The notes under the pieces were generated by a model. It was not told the DNA's origin. It ran no database searches and was given only the letters and a program-made list of their open reading frames with translations. Position numbers and translations under genes: made by a program. Shown piece after piece: positions 7,029 to 8,496 of a DNA stretch of 8,496 nt (the first letter of the stretch is position 1; each line of letters begins with the position of its first letter). Source of the DNA: Stenotrophomonas maltophilia (GTDB lineage: Bacteria; Pseudomonadota; Gammaproteobacteria; Xanthomonadales; Xanthomonadaceae); assembly GCA_002386405.1 (NCBI GenBank), contig DGIP01000092.1, forward strand, positions 385-8,880. The letters are read 5' to 3'.

Positions 7029-7631
7029 TCATCGTCGCTTGCGTTTCTTTCGGCGCGGCGAGGTTTGTAATGCTTCGAATGGATTGACGTCATCCGCTGA
7101 TGAGAGGTCGAGGGCCCTGCGGCCTCGGCGTGCCAGAGTGCGGATCACACCCAGCCAGGCGTCTCCGAACAGTAGCGAGAGTGCGAAGGCTGTGTAGAAC
7201 AGCAGCAGCATGGTTGGGGGGGCGATCATGCCGCCACCTGCGTTCGGGCACGTTGAGAGTTGCGTACCGAAGTGGGCCGCGACTACCAGTTCGGTCGTCA
7301 GCAGGAGTGCTGCCGCTATGCGCACCCAGATTACGTTGACCTTGAAGAGCCCCGTCTTCAGGAAGTCGAAGATGTAGTAGACGAACAGGATCGGCAGCGA
7401 AATCAGCCATGGCCACATGAGGGCGCCTGTTGGGTGGTTCGATGTGCAGTTCATCGTGGCCATCAGGTTGCCCAGTTCGAACAGGATGTAGCCTGATCCG
7501 ATCAGGAGGGCTGTTTTCAAGCACTTTACGAAGATCTGTTCGCCGGTTAGTGGCATGGGGGTTGTCTCGTCCTTGAGGGGTTGTGCGTTTTGCTTGGGCT
7601 GAGGCTGGAGCGTGGCTTCGGGTTGGGTCAT
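7029..7631 (-). CDS. Unrecognised four-helix membrane protein
   Basis: Predicted 200-residue inner-membrane protein of unknown function. A Gln/Pro-rich soluble N-terminus (1-30) is followed by four hydrophobic segments at about 36-57, 70-91, 99-120 and 139-163. The tail ends in a basic cluster, RRKKRKRR, which by the positive-inside rule places both ends in the cytoplasm. C62 and C128 then fall in the two periplasmic loops and could form a disulphide. The annotated ATG lies inside repeat copy D and has no usable Shine-Dalgarno sequence: GGTAGGG is only one base away. Met26 at 7556 is an alternative start that keeps all helices. A C7 run (G7 on the plus strand, 7216-7222) inside codons 137-139 is a possible slippage site. 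The gene is flanked by copies C and D. No family was recognised. Confidence 0.75.
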   Translation of the reverse strand: MTQPEATLQPQPKQNAQPLKDETTPMPLTGEQIFVKCLKTALLIGSGYILFELGNLMATMNCTSNHPTGALMWPWLISLPILFVYYIFDFLKTGLFKVNVIWVRIAAALLLTTELVVAAHFGTQLSTCPNAGGGMIAPPTMLLLFYTAFALSLLFGDAWLGVIRTLARRGRRALDLSSADDVNPFEALQTSPRRKKRKRR

Positions 7632-7687
7632 GCCCTACCGTGCCGATCAGATGTATCGGCGGTCGATTGGGATGCGACCCTACCGGG
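7628..7687 (-). repeat. GTAG-headed repeat, copy D
   Basis: A 60-bp copy and the best-formed one. From the minus strand it reads GTAG, then the stem GGTCG/CGACC around a nine-base loop, then CCGAT/ATCGG around a seven-base loop, then a second GTAGGG and CATGA. The CTTCG extension is at 7616-7620, within the membrane protein gene. The core overlaps that gene's first four bases. It begins 39 bp after the response-regulator stop and marks the right border of the accessory block. Confidence 0.85.
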
Positions 7688-7726
7688 TTGAGCCTGGTTT
7701 GCAGTGCGTTGCCACGCGCGCCGCGC

Positions 7727-8380
7727 TTAGGTCAGGTCTGCGCCTGCGTCGCCTTCTGGTTCGAGGGCCTTTACCAGCACTGCTGCTTGGGTGCGGCTGT
7801 GGCATTCGAGCTTTTTGAGGATGGCGGTTACGTGCACCTTTACGGTGTTTTCGGCCAGGCCCAGTTCGTAGGCGATCTGCTTGTTGAGCAGGCCGTCGGC
7901 AAGGCTCAGCAGTACGCGGAATTGTTGGGGGGTGAGCTGGGCCAGGCGGGCGGCGAGCAAGGCGTCGGATTCGGAGCGCTCTGCTGCCATCGCCGGGAAC
8001 CAGAGGCCGCCGTCGAGTACTGCTGCTACGGCTTGGCCGATGGTTTCGGCCGGGGCGGATTTGGGGATGAAGCCTGCGGCGCCGAACTGCTGCGCGCGGC
8101 GGATGACGCGCGGGTGGTCGTTGGAGGAGACGATGACCACCGGGATGTCCGGGTGGGAGCCGCGTACGTGGAGGAGTGAGGAGAAGCCTCGGGCGCCGGG
8201 CATGGTGAGGTCCAGGAGGACCAGTTCGATTTCCGGGTGCTGGTTGAGGGCTGCTTCCAGCGCCTGGGCGCTGGCTACCTCGATGACCTGTACCGCTGGG
8301 AGGGCCTGGCGTAGGGAGTGGACTACGGCGGCGCGGAGTAGCGGGTGGTCGTCGGCTACGAGGATGGTGATTTCGCTCAT
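7727..8380 (-). CDS. NarL/LuxR-family response regulator
   Basis: Predicted 217-residue cytoplasmic DNA-binding response regulator. The receiver domain (about 4-122) has the acidic pair D10-D11, phospho-acceptor D57 in LVLLDLTMPG, S85 and K107 in the FIPKSAP motif. The C-terminal LuxR-type helix-turn-helix (about 148-208) starts LTPQQFRVL and contains NKQIAYELGLAENTVKVHV, typical of NarL/FixJ regulators. A longer reading to 8488 exists, but its extra 36 residues are translated from REP sequence, so the ATG at 8378-8380 is taken. It is convergent with the hybrid kinase and is the only regulator in view, so a phosphorelay between them is likely. A precedent is the DctS-DctR pair of Rhodobacter capsulatus, where a dicarboxylate sensor also works with a LuxR/FixJ-type regulator. 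dctA and the porin are the obvious candidate targets. Pairing and targets are inferred. Confidence 0.9.
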   Translation of the reverse strand: MSEITILVADDHPLLRAAVVHSLRQALPAVQVIEVASAQALEAALNQHPEIELVLLDLTMPGARGFSSLLHVRGSHPDIPVVIVSSNDHPRVIRRAQQFGAAGFIPKSAPAETIGQAVAAVLDGGLWFPAMAAERSESDALLAARLAQLTPQQFRVLLSLADGLLNKQIAYELGLAENTVKVHVTAILKKLECHSRTQAAVLVKALEPEGDAGADLT

Positions 8381-8398
8381 GGGGGGATTGTAGGGGGG
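8381..8398 (-). promoter_or_regulatory. G6-ATTGTA-G6: possible -10 element and leaderless start
   Basis: On the minus strand a TACAAT hexamer (8387-8392) is flanked on both sides by C6 runs and stands six bases before the regulator ATG. TACAAT is a good -10 sequence. If used, transcription would begin at or next to the start codon, giving a leaderless message, which fits the absence of any Shine-Dalgarno sequence. No clear -35 is found at the right distance. The two homopolymer runs could vary in length by slippage. Confidence 0.35.
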
Positions 8399-8419
8399 AT
8401 TTTTGGATCCCGCGAAGAG

Positions 8420-8443
8420 CAGCCACGCAGGGCGTGGCTCTAC
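8420..8443 (-). repeat. SMAG-type REP hairpin
   Basis: Read on the minus strand it starts with GTAG, then AGCCACGC, a three-base loop, GCGTGGCT and GC, giving an 8-bp perfect stem. This is the layout of the Stenotrophomonas maltophilia GTAG (SMAG) REP family, which is scattered between genes and is probably moved by a RAYT transposase elsewhere. No RAYT gene is in the window. It lies upstream of the response-regulator start and differs in stem sequence from the five longer repeats. Confidence 0.8.
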
Positions 8444-8479
8444 GCGCCGTTTGGAATCGCGCGGCCGGCAGGGAGAGCG

Positions 8480-8496
8480 GACACGCATGGCGTGTC
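8480..8496 (-). repeat. Second SMAG-type REP, cut by the window edge
   Basis: GACACGC (8480-8486), loop ATG, and GCGTGTC (8490-8496) form a 7-bp stem ending exactly at the edge. A GAGAGCG just before it resembles the GAAGAGC before the first REP, so it appears to be a second copy in the same orientation about 36 bp away. The GTAG head would lie outside the window and cannot be confirmed. Confidence 0.55.

Noticed and set aside
5128..7687. Integron gene cassettes with attC sites
   Set aside because: No GTTRRRY or RYYYAAC core sites, no integrase gene, and the hairpins do not show the L/R box order of attC.
5128..7687. CRISPR array
   Set aside because: The copies are 500-1000 bp apart, vary internally and enclose genes.
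8381..8488. 36-residue N-terminal extension of the response regulator
   Set aside because: It is translated from REP hairpin sequence and intergenic G-runs; the receiver domain begins normally at the ATG at 8380.

Overview
The window looks like a chromosomal segment of a high-GC Xanthomonadaceae bacterium, most likely Stenotrophomonas. The reasons are the strong G/C bias at third codon positions, the protein families present, and GTAG-headed REP hairpins of the SMAG type near the right edge. The species is an inference; no search was run.

Left part (1-5093): dctA, a C4-dicarboxylate/proton (or sodium) symporter, is on the minus strand and cut by the left edge. It diverges from a phosphate-selective-porin-like (OprO/OprP) outer-membrane gene on the plus strand. 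The shared 261-bp spacer holds two tandem hairpins and dyad candidates for operators. An 11-bp hairpin separates the porin from a large hybrid sensor kinase. That kinase has a DctB-like periplasmic domain, two membrane segments, PAS, HisKA/HATPase and a C-terminal receiver domain. Together the three genes read as a dicarboxylate sensing and uptake locus.

Right part (7727-8496): a NarL/LuxR-type response regulator on the minus strand, convergent with the kinase and probably its partner. Its start is preceded by two G6 tracts around a -10-like hexamer, then by two SMAG-type REP hairpins.

Between kinase and regulator (5094-7726) lies a 2.6-kb accessory block with three minus-strand genes: an unrecognised six-cysteine lipoprotein, a SymE-type toxin-like protein, and an unrecognised four-helix membrane protein. 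Five copies of a 60/61-bp GTAG-headed element divide this block. Four copies share one orientation, and each sits 17-39 nt after the stop codon of a minus-strand gene. The fifth is inverted and pairs with a neighbour to form a MITE/BIME-like unit of about 160 bp. This cassette-like arrangement of repeat plus gene is the most unusual part of the window.
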